In this document: positions 52,901 to 63,706 of the stretch, piece by piece
How positions within the stretch are numbered: the first letter of the stretch is position 1
Layout: every line of letters begins with the position of its first letter
DNA from: Membranipora membranacea
Lineage: Eukaryota; Bryozoa; Gymnolaemata; Cheilostomatida; Membraniporidae
NCBI GenBank assembly: GCA_914767715.1
Contig: OU612065.1
Span: forward strand, 22,320,001-22,384,000
Length of the DNA: 64,000 nucleotides
Direction: 5' to 3'
Made by a program: the position numbers and the translations under genes
The notes under the pieces: model-generated
What the model saw: the letters and a program-made list of their open reading frames with translations, nothing else
Told to the model about the DNA's origin: nothing
Databases searched by the model: none

Positions 52901-55236
52901 AAGCTTTCAATAACCCTAACCTGGGTTATCAATCATTCAGTAGACAAAACAGCGATTCAGGTGTGTGGCAACCAAACTCCTTTAACTCTCAGCACCCACA
53001 GAATACTAATCAACCCAAAGCAAGTACCAAATCTTCATCTGGAATAGAAAATGAACCATCTAAGATTCAACAGCCTCATGGATCATCACTGGCCCATCAA
53101 CAGCCTCCACATAACCCATCTCAATCACATCAAAACACTGCGCATAAAAATCTGCCACATCCGCAACACAATATGACTCGGCAGCAGCAGAATGTGCCAC
53201 AACCTCGCCAAGACTTGTCACATGAACAGCAAGATCTATCGCACCCACAACGAAAACAGTCACAACCGGAACCAAAAATGCAGAGCAAGCCTCAGCCTAG
53301 GGTAGACCTCGGCACACAGAAACAAAATGAAAAACATTCTCACCAGCAATATCAATCACATGGCTACGGACTTCAGCCTCATCAACAACAATCTAATCTT
53401 GTCCATACTTCACAAAGCATCCCCCAAACGCAGCCAGCACCACCGTCTCATCAATCATTTAATTTCCAACAGCAGCAACACAAGCCTCAACAGTCTCAAA
53501 ACAAGCAACCGCTGCACCAACAGCTGCACCAACAGCTGCAGAACAGGATGCAACAAGCTCCAAACATGCAATCATCCCAGTTACACGAACGCATGCAACA
53601 TTCACAACAACAACACCACCACGGACAGCAGGCTACTCAAAGACCACAAAGTCAGCAACCCGGTGTGGCATATCATCACAGCAATTCAAACCAAATGCCA
53701 GACTCTCCTTTGAACACAAACGTTTCCATGCAGTCTTCAAATGACCACAATAATCAAGCCTCAACATTCAACCAGACTAACCCATATTACAACCTAAATC
53801 CTCATAACATACCGCAGCCTGAATCACAGCACAACTCTGACAGGAGTGGATCTTTGGAAAATGCTGCGACAAGGCCAGAGTCAAGAGAAAATAGTGCCAT
53901 ACAACATTCTATTCCTGGGGGTCGACTGGGAGCACTTCTCAGTCTTGGATCCCCACAAAAAGCTGGTAAAAGAGTGCTTCAGCCACCATCAAATCAAACA
54001 AGTCAAGCAATGAAGCTGAATAATGGATTCAGCACTGAATCTTTGTTGAGTAAAGGTAATGCCACGAAAAACCAAGGGTTACCCCATCAATTCAGTCAAC
54101 CAAGGGCAAGCAACCCTATTCACAGACCGACAGCTATGAATGCTGATTTCCTACAACAGCTTGAGAGAGACAAAACTTTCAGAAGTACTCCAGCTAACGA
54201 GCCTCCTTTCAATGTTAACCTCTTTGCCTCAACAGCACCTAATCTTGCCTCTCTGAAAAATGCCTTGCCCAGCTCATTTGGTCTCACTTATAATGACCCG
54301 ACATTCACCTTTAGTCTCACTGGGACATCAACAGGGCCACCGACATCTAGTGTGGCTGGAGCCAACTTTATGGGGAAACATTTGAGTCAGCAATCACTTC
54401 CTCTACCTGTTTCACAGCAACAGACACATCAGTCCCATGATTCACTGGGAACCAGTCGACAACCGGGCCAAGTGTCCCATCGGGGCTCAGTTGATAATAA
54501 TAAGACGTCACAGGCACAGATGCACTCTCAGTTTCATCCTGTTTCTAGTATTGACTTTGGACTACCCAACCCTTACCAGAACAAAGCTGAGCCAGCAAAC
54601 CAGCCTACACATAGAACTCCCAGTAGTCAACAGCAACCACCCCCTCTAGTCAAAACATCTAAACGGAACAACTCCACCAGTAAATCAGCTGCTAAAGCAA
54701 CCGATGTGGCTAAGGAAATGACATCACTACCATACCCTCTTGGACAAGCACCTTATGGCTTGCCACCTGGGATTCCACCTTTCACAATGGCAAATACTAA
54801 TACTAACCCTAACTTGTTTGCCCCTCAGGCAATGTATAACAAGTCCGCTGCTGGCTCATTTGGATTGCCTTTCCAACCACCTGGATTTCCACCAATACCC
54901 TCCACCAATCAACATAATCTAATGCAGCAGATCAACTCATCCCAAATGAACCAGGCGGTTCCTGGCTTCAACATCAACAATCTTATGAAAGACAAAGGTG
55001 CAACTGACCCTGCCGCTGCCTTCAAACTTGGTGCATCAGAACAACCTTCTATGCCAGGATATCCTCCGCAGCCATCCCACCTTTATGGTAACCCAATGAA
55101 TATTAACAATTTGTTCAGTGCAGTGCCTGGCTTTGACCCAAATCGCCCTGCTATGCCAGGCTTCCCACACACCTCACCAGCAGGCTTCCCCGGCTTCCAT
55201 CCACAATTTGACTTAAACCTGAATAATCAACCCTGA
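40971..55236 (+). CDS. USF3: Large bHLH-leucine-zipper transcription factor, USF3-like
   Basis: Twelve coding exons: 40971-41004, 42307-42373, 43479-43596, 44238-44340, 45293-45376, 46126-46320, 46772-47014, 47435-47659, 48342-48990, 50214-50284, 50786-51028, 51599-55236; 5670 nt, 1889 aa. Start MMDPELTAS. The basic region NRSHRNILERKRKEKIK, helix 1 QLKDMIPP, helix 2 NNAVLEHAVAYMKHLKQQ and a coiled segment EIFRLKSELEAVTTERDKY occupy about residues 34-133. Basic clusters KKKRPRKKK and RARRTRKRKNR may be nuclear signals. The last exon (1212 aa) is Q/N/P/H-rich. Short motifs there (FSTESLLSK, NNLFSAVPGFDPN), the coil and the overall plan resemble vertebrate USF3. The usual E-box-contacting His appears replaced by Arg. 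I infer a DNA-binding regulator; the USF3 assignment is less certain than the bHLH-zipper call. Confidence 0.75.
42511..42625. mobile_element. Inverted-repeat MITE, copy 4
   Basis: Starts CTAGACCAAATTTGGTCCAT and TTGCCTGCATT; ends AATGCAGACAATTGTATTAA and ACTTGATCTA. Just outside the left end, GGACCAAACTTGGTCTAG (from 42487) mirrors the element's own start, as if two ends were joined. Located in the second intron of the bHLH gene. Confidence 0.7.
42944..42975. repeat. 12-bp-arm hairpin
   Basis: TAGCCTTGTCAC (42944-42955) and its complement (42964-42975) enclose GTGGCCGT. It is related to the hairpin at 6091-6129 in its ends (TAGCC/GGCTA) and centre. Confidence 0.75.
44398..44620 (+). mobile_element. 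tRNA-derived SINE, copy A
   Basis: Contains a Pol III A-box-like stretch (GATGGCGCAATCTATTAGCG) and a B box GGTTCGAGTCC (44528-44538) with a T stem GTGGG/CCCAC, but the acceptor arms do not pair. A body TTTCATTGTTGATTGTTCCA and CCTCGGGTGTATACCTCTCC follows. The sequence from 44398 to the B box recurs 404 bp downstream. Located in a bHLH-gene intron. Confidence 0.7.
44802..45020 (+). mobile_element. tRNA-derived SINE, copy B
   Basis: Direct repeat of copy A at an offset of exactly 404 bp, with B box at 44932-44942. Its A box (GATGGCTCAATCGGTTAGCG) is closer to a functional tRNA than that of copy A. The tail diverges from copy A after CCTCTCCTG. Confidence 0.7.
49211..49240. repeat. Perfect 30-bp palindrome with flanking direct repeats
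   Basis: CAGAGACTATAGATA and its exact complement meet without a loop. ATATCAC stands directly on each side (49204-49210 and 49241-49247). Located in a bHLH-gene intron. Confidence 0.9.
51053..51128. mobile_element. Short foldback element, copy 2
   Basis: Ends AGCCTGTCTTCACAAGCTTT and AACTTGTCAAGACAGGCTA are inverted counterparts. The centre AGGGGGGATCCCCCCT is a perfect palindrome. Lies in the last intron of the bHLH gene, 25 bases after exon 11. Confidence 0.75.
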
Positions 55237-56690
55237 TGTACAGTGCTGTTAGTTTGCATTAAGCTGCTTACACACTTAAAAGTATTTCATCTGAAAATTT
55301 AGATCTGTGTTTTCATTCCAATTGTTTTTTTATTATTAAAAAATGTATTGTATTGTGCATCTGGTAATGACTTATATCTATATCATATCTTTTCCATACA
55401 TATCATTTCATTTACAACGTTATTTCATTATACTACTTTTGTACAGCAAGTGCCATGAGGCTATCATGTCTATTCTATATCTTTATATACATCTGTTTTC
55501 AATGATATTGATCAAAATCATGCTTTTTCATTTCAATTTGTACTCATGGATTTATGAAATTATTAATACTGATCTGTATATAAAAGAGCCATATGATGCC
55601 AGTTTTAATCACATCGGACTCTGCTGGATTTACACTACAAGGATCATGGTGTGTTGGCCTTCCCTGGTTGGTCAGACTGAAGTACCTAGCACAACTGTCA
55701 AGAAAACACTTTACACATGAGCCTAATGGGAAAGAAGTTAGCAAATTTATGCAGCAAAACACTGTAATAATATCGAGAAACACTTGTTGGTATGACTAAA
55801 CCCGATATTATAATGTGAATTCAATACATTGGGAACTGCAAATCGTGGGCAACATTATTTCTAAGGCTACGTTTTCAAAGTGAGAGTTTTCTGTTCCTGT
55901 AACAAGTGCACACGACTAAGGCCATCTCGCCGTATTCAAAATTTTACAGGGGGTGATCATATTGCATCACGTGATTAAGATCTGCTACTCTTGCAAGTTG
56001 TTAGAGCCAACAGTTGTAAATCTACATAGTTGTGGAATTTACGACAACAATACATAGGCACTACTTTTAGCAGTAGGTATATATATCCCGAGAGTCATAA
56101 GTTATGAATTAATCCGTTTGAGATACCTGGGACAATCCTTGAGGTCAACAAGTTATTTGTAATTTGCTTGAATTATAAACTTTTAGAAAACCTCAAAAAA
56201 TATATATGTTACAAGAAGTTGTGTGGATATGCTTGTCGAGACAGATTTTGTAATTTCAAAACTTCGAAACTCGAGCAGTGATCAGATGCCTTCAGTACAG
56301 TCAGGCTAATGTATAGCCTGTCATGACAAGCCGAACAAAGCTTGTCAAGACAGGCTAGCCAACGAACTGGTTTATTTCATTGGTCAGGCCACCCTCTTAC
56401 CCATACATAATTTTATATCAAACGATCATTGCTATATCATACTATTTTTTGACCAATACTTCTTCCTGCCAACAATGCATTTTGAACTTATATTTCAGTC
56501 CCAAACACCCTGCTTCTAGCTTACATCATTCTGCTTACATGCTAGGTCAATTATTTGGTTGATAATATGGAGTTGTCTCTTCATGAATTTGGATTGGGTT
56601 GAATTAAAGTTTCCCTCAAATAGATGCACTCAAACTTAATTGGTTGATTATTTTTGCTTTGCCCTATGGGATGTATTTTTACATCTTCAG
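55237..56690 (+). other. 3'UTR of the bHLH gene and intergenic sequence
   Basis: AT-rich. I see no canonical AATAAA soon after the stop. ATTAAA at 56603 is one weak candidate. A foldback element sits at 56314-56358. No further gene recognised. Confidence 0.4.
56314..56358. mobile_element. Short foldback element, copy 3
   Basis: Compact 45-bp copy: TAGCCTGTCATGACAAGC, four bases, GCTTGTCAAGACAGGCTA-type inverted end. It is the minimal version of the family at 51053 and 62580. Confidence 0.75.
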
Positions 56691-59600
56691 TGCCAGGTTA
56701 GTGTCATACAAAAGCAAAACAAGGACATGCTTGGGCAGGGGGAACAAGGTTTTGCACTAGAAGAATTTGAAGTTGATAGTCTTTCTGAGTACTCAGTGTC
56801 ATCTAGATCAGAAGTTCATGCTACCCCAAGCTTGAAGTGCACAGGAAGAGGCAGAAGGCCTAAGAGTGTGCCATCAATATTTGAGCTCAACTTGCCTGAA
56901 GTTGTAGTGCAGGTGAGTGCAGACTGAACTGTTGTTGTTACACAGTAGTGTCACAGTTTAATGAATGAGGTGAGTAAGGATGAACTCCTCCTTACTAGTT
57001 TGTATACATAGTCTCATCACTCATTTGTTTGAGAAATTAAATAGAGATATTGTTCTATGACCCATGGAGTGAAAATCAAGCACCATGCATTAAATATATT
57101 AATACAGTAGAGGCAAGCAGTTGGTCCACCACCATGCATAATAAGCAGAATACCTTTGAATACCTTTGAAGACTTCGTACACTCAGGAACTAAAAGTTAA
57201 AGGAGTGCCTCATGATTAACAGTGTGTTTAATGGTTAACGGGGGTTACAGCTGTATGCTGTTTAGTGTTGTCAGTCATCACTTTATTTCCAGCTAGACGC
57301 TGTCTTTGGATTTAACTTGTGGTACCCTTGGTGTCCCTGATTGTCCTCGGAAGGAAACTTCCGTAGTAGACTTTTGTAGATGCATATACAGAGTTGAGTT
57401 TGCCTCTGGTGGCAGATCTTGTTTTCATTGTCATGTTCTGTTTGTCGTTTGATACTTCATCATATGCGAGAGCTAGTGAGCTGTGTTGCTCCTCTTCTTG
57501 AAGGATCTTCTTCAGAAGGGTTAGCCTGTGATTTCTTCTCCTGTTCTGTAGTGTTTGGAGGCCAAGCTCAGAGCTGGCCTCGGTAACGCTTTCTCTTCCT
57601 TTTAGGCAGCTGATAAATCTGACAGCTCGATGTTGAATCATTTCTATTGATTCAATGTCCTTGTTGAGCATTGGGTCCCAGACTGTATCAGCGTATTCGA
57701 GTATTGGGCGACATAGGCTGGTATATGCCAGTAGGCGGCTCTTCTTGGGTGCATTGTATAGTATGTGTTTGATGGATCCAAGAGCTCTTGAGGCGCTGTC
57801 TCTCTTTAGTTTTATGTGCTGATCAAACTTTAGGTCAGACTGCATTATCACCCCCAAATACTTTGTGGAACTGTTCCATGCCATGCATGTGTCGCCCAGT
57901 TTGTACTGTGGCTTGAACTCTTGGTCTCCGAAGGCTATCATGTGGCATTTACTTTCATTGAACTGCATTTTCCATTGAACCGACCATCTGTGGACAGCAT
58001 CAATGTTGTTTTGGAATATAGCTGCATCTTCGTCAGTTGTGACTTGTTGATAGAGCAGTGTATCATCGGCATATAGGGTAATGTTACAGCTTACCACTGT
58101 CGTTAGATCATTGATGTACATCAGAAACAGTATGGGACCGAGGACTGACCCCTGGGGCACTCCTGAAGTCACCAATAATTCTGATGAGGTCTGACCTTTG
58201 ATGACCACTCTCTGTCTCCTGTTGGTGAGGAAATCCTGTATCCAGTTAACCAGCTGAGGGTGGATACCAGGAACTTCTTTCAGTTTCTTCATTAGTAGGG
58301 CATGGGGGACCTTATCAAAAGCTTTCTTAAAGTCAAGCACTACAGCATGTGTGGTTTTTGAGGACTCAGCTGTTTTGGCGAGGTCATGGAAGGTAGCACA
58401 GAGTTGTGTTTCGCAGGACATACCTCTCCGGAATCCATGCTGTCTGCAGTGTAGGAAGTCATTCAGCTTTTGGTTCAGATAGTGGAGAATGATGTGTTCC
58501 ATCATTTTGCAGGGGATGCTGGTGAGCGATATTGGACGGTAGTTGTTGGTCGATTCCTTGTCACCCCCTTTATGGATTGGTGTGACATATGCCAGCTTCC
58601 ACTGCTTGGGTAGTTGTCCAGCTGTAATTGATGCTTGGAATATGTGTTTTAGGCATTCGGCTGACATATCTGTATCAACGAGGAGATCTGGTTTACGTAT
58701 GGCGTCTGGGCCAGGTGATTTCCCGTTTGGCAGATTCTGAATCAGCTTCACAAGACCTTCAGTGGTGATCTCAATTGGATCCTCCTCTGATGTGGTCATT
58801 CTCTCTGGTTGCACTAACTGTTGGTCAGGGCAGAACTGGGCTTGAAAGTGTTCATTCAGAATCTCAGCACATTGTGTTTTGTCTTCAGTGATGATGCCCC
58901 TTCTATCAGCCAGTCTGATGCTTGGTCCGTCGTTTGATTTGGCATGTTTTAGATGTTTATAGAAGGGTTTTGAATTTCCTCTTTCTAGTGGTTTGCAAAT
59001 CTTGTCGACGAGGTAGTCTTTCTTTCTTCGCTCACACTCTTGTTTGCTGGTACGCCTTTCTGTACTATATTTCTGAAGGTAGAACTTATCACCAGTTTCT
59101 CTGTACTTTCCCCAAGTTTTCCTCTGCTTTTCTATTAGTTTGTGTGTCACTTTATCCATCCATTCGGGCCATTTCTTATTCTTAGGAGGGAGGGACTTTG
59201 TGGGTATATGCGAGTTCTGGGCGTCGGAGAGTTTCACAGTGAAGTGGTTCCACATCTCGTCAGGGTCTCTCATCTCGGCTAGCTCATCTACTACCATTTG
59301 CAAGGAGTCTCGATACCCTTCTAAATCTACTTGTGTGTATAGTTTGACTACTCTTGGCTTTGATTCTGCCACCTGTGGCTTGTTTTGGTCAAGTGAGGCA
59401 GTGATCAGAAAATGATCGCTCAGACCTGGAGACACTATGTCAACATCTTTAACAAGACCCTCTGTGTTGGTACATATCAGGTCCAGAATATTGCCATGTA
59501 TGTGAGTAGGCTGTCTAACAAGCTGTTGTAGGTTGTTTTCCTGTAGCATGGTCAGGAAGTCTGCATGGGTTTGTTTGTACCTAGCATTGGGTTTTAGGGA

Positions 59601-62600
59601 GCATGATGCCCAGTCTATTTCGGGAAGGTTCATGTCTCCCATTAGGATAATCCTATGATCTGTGTAGTGATTGGTTACCTCTTCGAAGGAAGCTCTCAAT
59701 TTGCTCATGTTTTGTAGAGCAACACAGGGTCTGTAATAGCAACAGATGATTACTTTGTGGTCGAGCTTAACAGCAATAATTTCCTCATCTGTATTGTTTA
59801 TCTTTACTTCGGATGGGTTGAGATCATTATCTATGGCAATGAGGACTCCTCGACCTCTGATGTTTCTGTCCCTCCTGAACACCGCCTTGTGTGCCTCAGG
59901 GATCACAGATTTACTGGGTATAGTACAGTCGAGATGAGTCTCAGTAAGGCAGACAATGTTAAAATCAGATATAAGGGATTGTAATACTGCTGTTTTTCCT
60001 TTTGCTGATCTTGTGTTGGCCAAGAGCATACTTAGATGGTCGTTTCTTTTTCCTTTACTTCTGGTTTCAGGAGCTCCCAATTTCCCGAAAGTTGTTTTTG
60101 TTCTATTTGTAGGTTCCGAATACGATATTCGGCTGTGACATCAGAGCCTTTAAGCTCACGGATTTTCTCTCTCAGCACCCATTCTTGATTTCTGACTTCT
60201 TGGCTAGTATCTATTTTACAGAATATGTTCTCTTGTTTCATTGTTCCAGAGTTGACACGCTTCACAAAGTCCCACTTTGAGGACTCATTTTCGAATACTA
60301 GTTTTATGGGCCTGGGTTTTCTGTTTTCGTCCTCATCACTGCTTTTACGCCCGAGTCTCATGGCCATGACTGGGGGGTTAGACTTTTTAAAGCACTCCCG
60401 CGTCATGAACTGTTTAACTTGGTCAAGCACCGGTGATTCTTCTTCATTGATACCATATATTATGGCATTAAGCTTCCTCGACTCCGCTTTATTCATCTGT
60501 TGTTGTCGTCGTAACATCTTTTCTGTGTTTTCATTTGATACGGTTGCCATTTCTATGTGTTTTGCTGATTTTTGCACAACCTGTGCGTAGTTCTCTTTCA
60601 GCTGTGCTATTTGTTCGGTGTTTGTTTGGAGTGCTGCAGAGTAGGATTTTTGCATCTCCTTGATGGCCTTTTCAATACCATCCAATTTGTTTATGGTGGT
60701 TTTATGATGGAAAGAAGTATAACCTACTGTATCTCCCTCACATTTTTTAGCAATACAGGTTTCACAATACCATCGGACACCGTGATTTGCCAGTTTCTTT
60801 ATGCTATTGGCATCAGCATTTTGTAGATCCTGACATATAGCGTGGTACCACACTGCACAGGCATCACAACTGATCCAGAGTGTTTTGTAGACTTTGCCAA
60901 TGGTGCCAGTGCATTCTACCTCCTTGCATTTGCCGCAGGGAGTTTCATCATCATCATTTCTTTGCTGTTGTTGCTGCTGTTGGCTGCCTTTGTTGACCTC
61001 CTGTGAGTCCCTGCTGTTTTGGGTCTGGTTAGTTTGGGAGGCTTGGGGAACAACCATTTTGGAATCTTAGGGTTATTACCAATATCCTAACACACTGTTT
61101 GAGGCAAACCTGGTCTGAACCCTACTAATTTTGTCAAATTAGATAGAATTTTTCACAGGAATTAATTTTCTTTGTCTGCCATCTTGACCTTGACCTTGAG
61201 ACTGTAAAGATATTATACAGGCCTACAAAGTACTCTTTTGTACAACTTTAGAACATGAAGGAGCAGACACGCAGTAAAGGCAGGGGTAGAGCTAGCTTTC
61301 TGAATACATCGCTAAGTCGTACAAAACCATCATATGGTCTTGGACATGGAAAATCAACCGGTGACAGTGTCTCAAAGGTTTGTGGATATTTTTAATTTAT
61401 TCATACTCAATTTTTGGTGCATACCCATGTCTTGCAAATGCAGATAATGACCTTCATTGCATGAATATTTGTATTTGCATTGAGCCCATGAGAACGGAAT
61501 GGTTAGGTACTGATGTCATACAGCAACAATTGTACGGTTTGCAGTAGCATTTCATCTCAGACATGAGCTACTGTACCTGCAAGTGTCCCTGACCATCGAT
61601 CGCTTTTTGACCCCACCTCTTCTGTGTTTAAATAACTTCCTTGTTATATTTTACCTGTAAAATGTCTGAATATTTGAAGGTTTCGAATACAAACATTGCT
61701 GCTACTGAGCGGAAAGTCAGTTATAATAAATCTCCAGAATCAGCACCCGCTGGTACCCCTATTCAGGAAGTGTTGGCGGACGCTAATAAGAGGTTTGCCA
61801 GCTATGGTTATCTTAAACACAATCCAGCTCGGAAAATACCGGAAAATGATGGCAAGGAACCTTCAATTGAGGAGAAATTGGCACAGATCAGCAACAATTC
61901 AGAAAGGCACATGCGACAAAAAAGCTGGAATATAACTGCTACCGCACAGAATAGAGACGAAGAATACCCTGCTTTACCGAGTCTCAACGTTTCACAGTTT
62001 CAATCAGGTACCGTAATATATGTGTAAATGATTTTTTGTGCTGGCAGGGTGTGAGAAATAGTTTGAGATCATGTTAAACCTGTGTGTATATATAGGCTAT
62101 CCTTAACAGTCAACAATATAGTCTAGTTACCTACTGAGTAAATATAGTTTTTGAGCTTGTTTGATGAAACATCTATTCTTTACTGAAGTATTTATATCAC
62201 TGGATCTTTCAGGTGCAAATCAAAAGAAGAAACCTGTTGCCATTGGTTTCCCACTAGGTTCCCATGGGCCTAACACCAAAAACTCAGTTACAGAATTAGC
62301 TACACATGAAAGCAAAGAGAACCACAGGCCTAAGGCTGGACAAGCAGACACCAATCTAGTCAATGACAATATGAAAGAGGAAATAGACAATCTGTGGGAA
62401 GTGATGAACAGCAGAAAGACAGAGGATGAATCTGCTGCAAACAACCCACTTGTTGATAATCAAAATTCCAATACACAGAAAAGCAGGTAAAAAGCCCGGT
62501 GTAGTTGTGAACTATAAAATATTTGTCTGTTTATGGGTGTTGTAATGCCTAATTCCAAGGGTTGAAGAAGAAAGATACCGTGTCTTGACAAGCTTTGATG

Positions 62601-63706
62601 GAGGAAGGGGAGGGGGAACAATCAAGTTTTGACAAGCTTTGCCCGCTCCCGGCGTCAAAGCTTGTCAAGACAGACTCTAAGAGTAACAAAAACACAGTGT
62701 TTTTCTTCTCACATGTTTCGTGATTTATTGGTGTGAAATTGCAGTGTTTTACACTTTTATTTTGGCAGAAAATATTATCCAGTTTGAATGTTTCCAAATG
62801 TGTACACAAGGATTGAGGAAAAACTGATTGGGGGAAAAAAAGGATAAAACAATGCAAAGATTTTTTATTCATTTTTATCTTGGCTTGACTTTTGTGTCCA
62901 AATCCAAATCAATTCACAGTATTATTAGTTTTATTCGCTGCAACTGTTCTCTCACTTTTAGGCACCAATCAGGCTCGAGTCGTGGCTCAAGAAAGCAGTC
63001 AGAATCAAGGTCATCAAAAGAGGAAGAAATTCTTGAACTTGAGTGAGTGTCCATTAACACTTCATGAGTGATTACAACTAAGTGAATAACTTTAATATAT
63101 TGTGGTTGCGGGTCATAACAAACACATTCAAAATCCTGAGTGGTCTTGTAATTGAAAACTTTCAATCTTCACCTATCTCCGCTCTGTCCTTTTCCGGTAG
63201 CGGATGCCAATTAAAAAGTGTCAACGTCTTCTTCGTTTCCGAAATTGCCCACGCCTTGATTGAACTTCATACCTTCAGAGTCAATAATTTAGTAGCAAAT
63301 TTGTCTAATTTTAAAATAAAAATCGCAAGGATTCTGATCAAAGTGATTGTGAGGATTTGGTTCCGCAAGCCTTGCTAATTCGGGTAAAAAAACTCCCTTG
63401 CTTTGCTGAGATTATGAAATGTTTACCATTGAATCAGATTGACTTTGTGATCAAATATGATATTTTACCAATAATTTTAGCCCATATTACCGCAACCAGA
63501 TACTGAGCTTTAGTTGACCCTGTCATTGTATGTGTCCTCAATACGATCATGTCTTTCAGAGGACATTATGTGAGGATGGAAGGCTTACCTAGTAACATAA
63601 CTCAATCACAGCTGGAGGATGTGATCACTCCTTACGGACAAGTATTAGATCTGAAGTTAGAGCTTAGGATCAGTGACGGAGAAGAAAACTTCTCTGCTGA
63701 TGTGAA
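56691..63706 (+). CDS. RRM-containing protein of unknown identity (5' end uncertain, continues past the window)
   Basis: Exons 56691-56912, 61252-61377, 61680-62007, 62213-62486, 62962-63042 and 63560-63706 join in consistent phase (0, 0, 1, 2, 2, ending in phase 2). The first ATG in frame is 56727, giving at least 380 residues; an upstream exon is possible because an acceptor precedes 56691. Most of the protein is low-complexity and polar, with GRGRR and KGRGR basic patches and an SR-like stretch (SGSSRGSRKQSESRSS). The last exon opens an RRM: YVRMEGLPSNIT reads as strand 1/RNP2, followed by helix SQLEDVITPYGQV. RNP1 would be in the next exon, outside. RNA binding is inferred from this partial domain. 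The acceptor before 61680 is weak. A LINE occupies the first intron. Confidence 0.6.
57312..60080 (-). CDS. LINE ORF2: endonuclease-reverse transcriptase
   Basis: 922 codons, uninterrupted. Residues 1-230 are an APE-like endonuclease with N22 (NTRS), E48 (TETHLD), D149/N151 (GDMNLPEIDW) and S221-D222-H223. Residues about 440-720 are the reverse transcriptase: NYRPISLTS (513-521), D583 in LDFKKAFDKVPH, GVPQGSVLGP (640-649) and the catalytic YADD at 670-673. A thumb and C-terminal segment with KYLGV, LEYADTVWDP and AVRFI follows. No RNase H domain. The frame overlaps ORF1 by 49 bases in another frame; the true start may be slightly inside the first Met. Every catalytic residue I can check is present, so the enzyme could be active. 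Confidence 0.92.
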   Translation of the reverse strand: MGAPETRSKGKRNDHLSMLLANTRSAKGKTAVLQSLISDFNIVCLTETHLDCTIPSKSVIPEAHKAVFRRDRNIRGRGVLIAIDNDLNPSEVKINNTDEEIIAVKLDHKVIICCYYRPCVALQNMSKLRASFEEVTNHYTDHRIILMGDMNLPEIDWASCSLKPNARYKQTHADFLTMLQENNLQQLVRQPTHIHGNILDLICTNTEGLVKDVDIVSPGLSDHFLITASLDQNKPQVAESKPRVVKLYTQVDLEGYRDSLQMVVDELAEMRDPDEMWNHFTVKLSDAQNSHIPTKSLPPKNKKWPEWMDKVTHKLIEKQRKTWGKYRETGDKFYLQKYSTERRTSKQECERRKKDYLVDKICKPLERGNSKPFYKHLKHAKSNDGPSIRLADRRGIITEDKTQCAEILNEHFQAQFCPDQQLVQPERMTTSEEDPIEITTEGLVKLIQNLPNGKSPGPDAIRKPDLLVDTDMSAECLKHIFQASITAGQLPKQWKLAYVTPIHKGGDKESTNNYRPISLTSIPCKMMEHIILHYLNQKLNDFLHCRQHGFRRGMSCETQLCATFHDLAKTAESSKTTHAVVLDFKKAFDKVPHALLMKKLKEVPGIHPQLVNWIQDFLTNRRQRVVIKGQTSSELLVTSGVPQGSVLGPILFLMYINDLTTVVSCNITLYADDTLLYQQVTTDEDAAIFQNNIDAVHRWSVQWKMQFNESKCHMIAFGDQEFKPQYKLGDTCMAWNSSTKYLGVIMQSDLKFDQHIKLKRDSASRALGSIKHILYNAPKKSRLLAYTSLCRPILEYADTVWDPMLNKDIESIEMIQHRAVRFISCLKGRESVTEASSELGLQTLQNRRRNHRLTLLKKILQEEEQHSSLALAYDEVSNDKQNMTMKTRSATRGKLNSVYASTKVYYGSFLPRTIRDTKGTTS
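60032..61057 (-). CDS. LINE ORF1: PHD-finger RNA-binding protein
   Basis: 341 codons. After a Q-run (26-32) a complete C4HC3 PHD finger is visible: C41, C44, C64, C67, H72, C75, C98, C101. A coiled-coil-like region follows (about 120-205), then an L1-ORF1-like RRM-type segment from NAIIYGINEEE to KLVFENESSKWDFV (about 215-295). In other CR1/L2-type elements this protein coats the element RNA. It ends 49 bases inside ORF2. Confidence 0.85.
   Translation of the reverse strand: MVVPQASQTNQTQNSRDSQEVNKGSQQQQQQQRNDDDETPCGKCKEVECTGTIGKVYKTLWISCDACAVWYHAICQDLQNADANSIKKLANHGVRWYCETCIAKKCEGDTVGYTSFHHKTTINKLDGIEKAIKEMQKSYSAALQTNTEQIAQLKENYAQVVQKSAKHIEMATVSNENTEKMLRRQQQMNKAESRKLNAIIYGINEEESPVLDQVKQFMTRECFKKSNPPVMAMRLGRKSSDEDENRKPRPIKLVFENESSKWDFVKRVNSGTMKQENIFCKIDTSQEVRNQEWVLREKIRELKGSDVTAEYRIRNLQIEQKQLSGNWELLKPEVKEKETTI
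62580..62676. mobile_element. Short foldback element, copy 4
   Basis: Ends GTGTCTTGACAAGCTTTGA and TCAAAGCTTGTCAAGACAGA are inverted counterparts, with a second internal TTTTGACAAGCTTTG. Located in an intron of the RRM gene. Confidence 0.75.

Larger units (their letters stand above)
57240..61190 (-). mobile_element. Full-length CR1/L2-like LINE retrotransposon
   Basis: Two long overlapping frames, ORF1 then ORF2, in antisense to the host intron. Both are free of stops and frameshifts. The 3' end beyond ORF2 has AATAAA on the minus strand near 57285, and a short tandem GAATACCTTT at about 57152-57171 that may be or adjoin the 3' tail. Ends are estimated; I found no clear target duplication. 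The PHD-finger ORF1 and the APE-type endonuclease place it with the CR1/L2 group rather than with site-specific LINEs. Confidence 0.8.
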
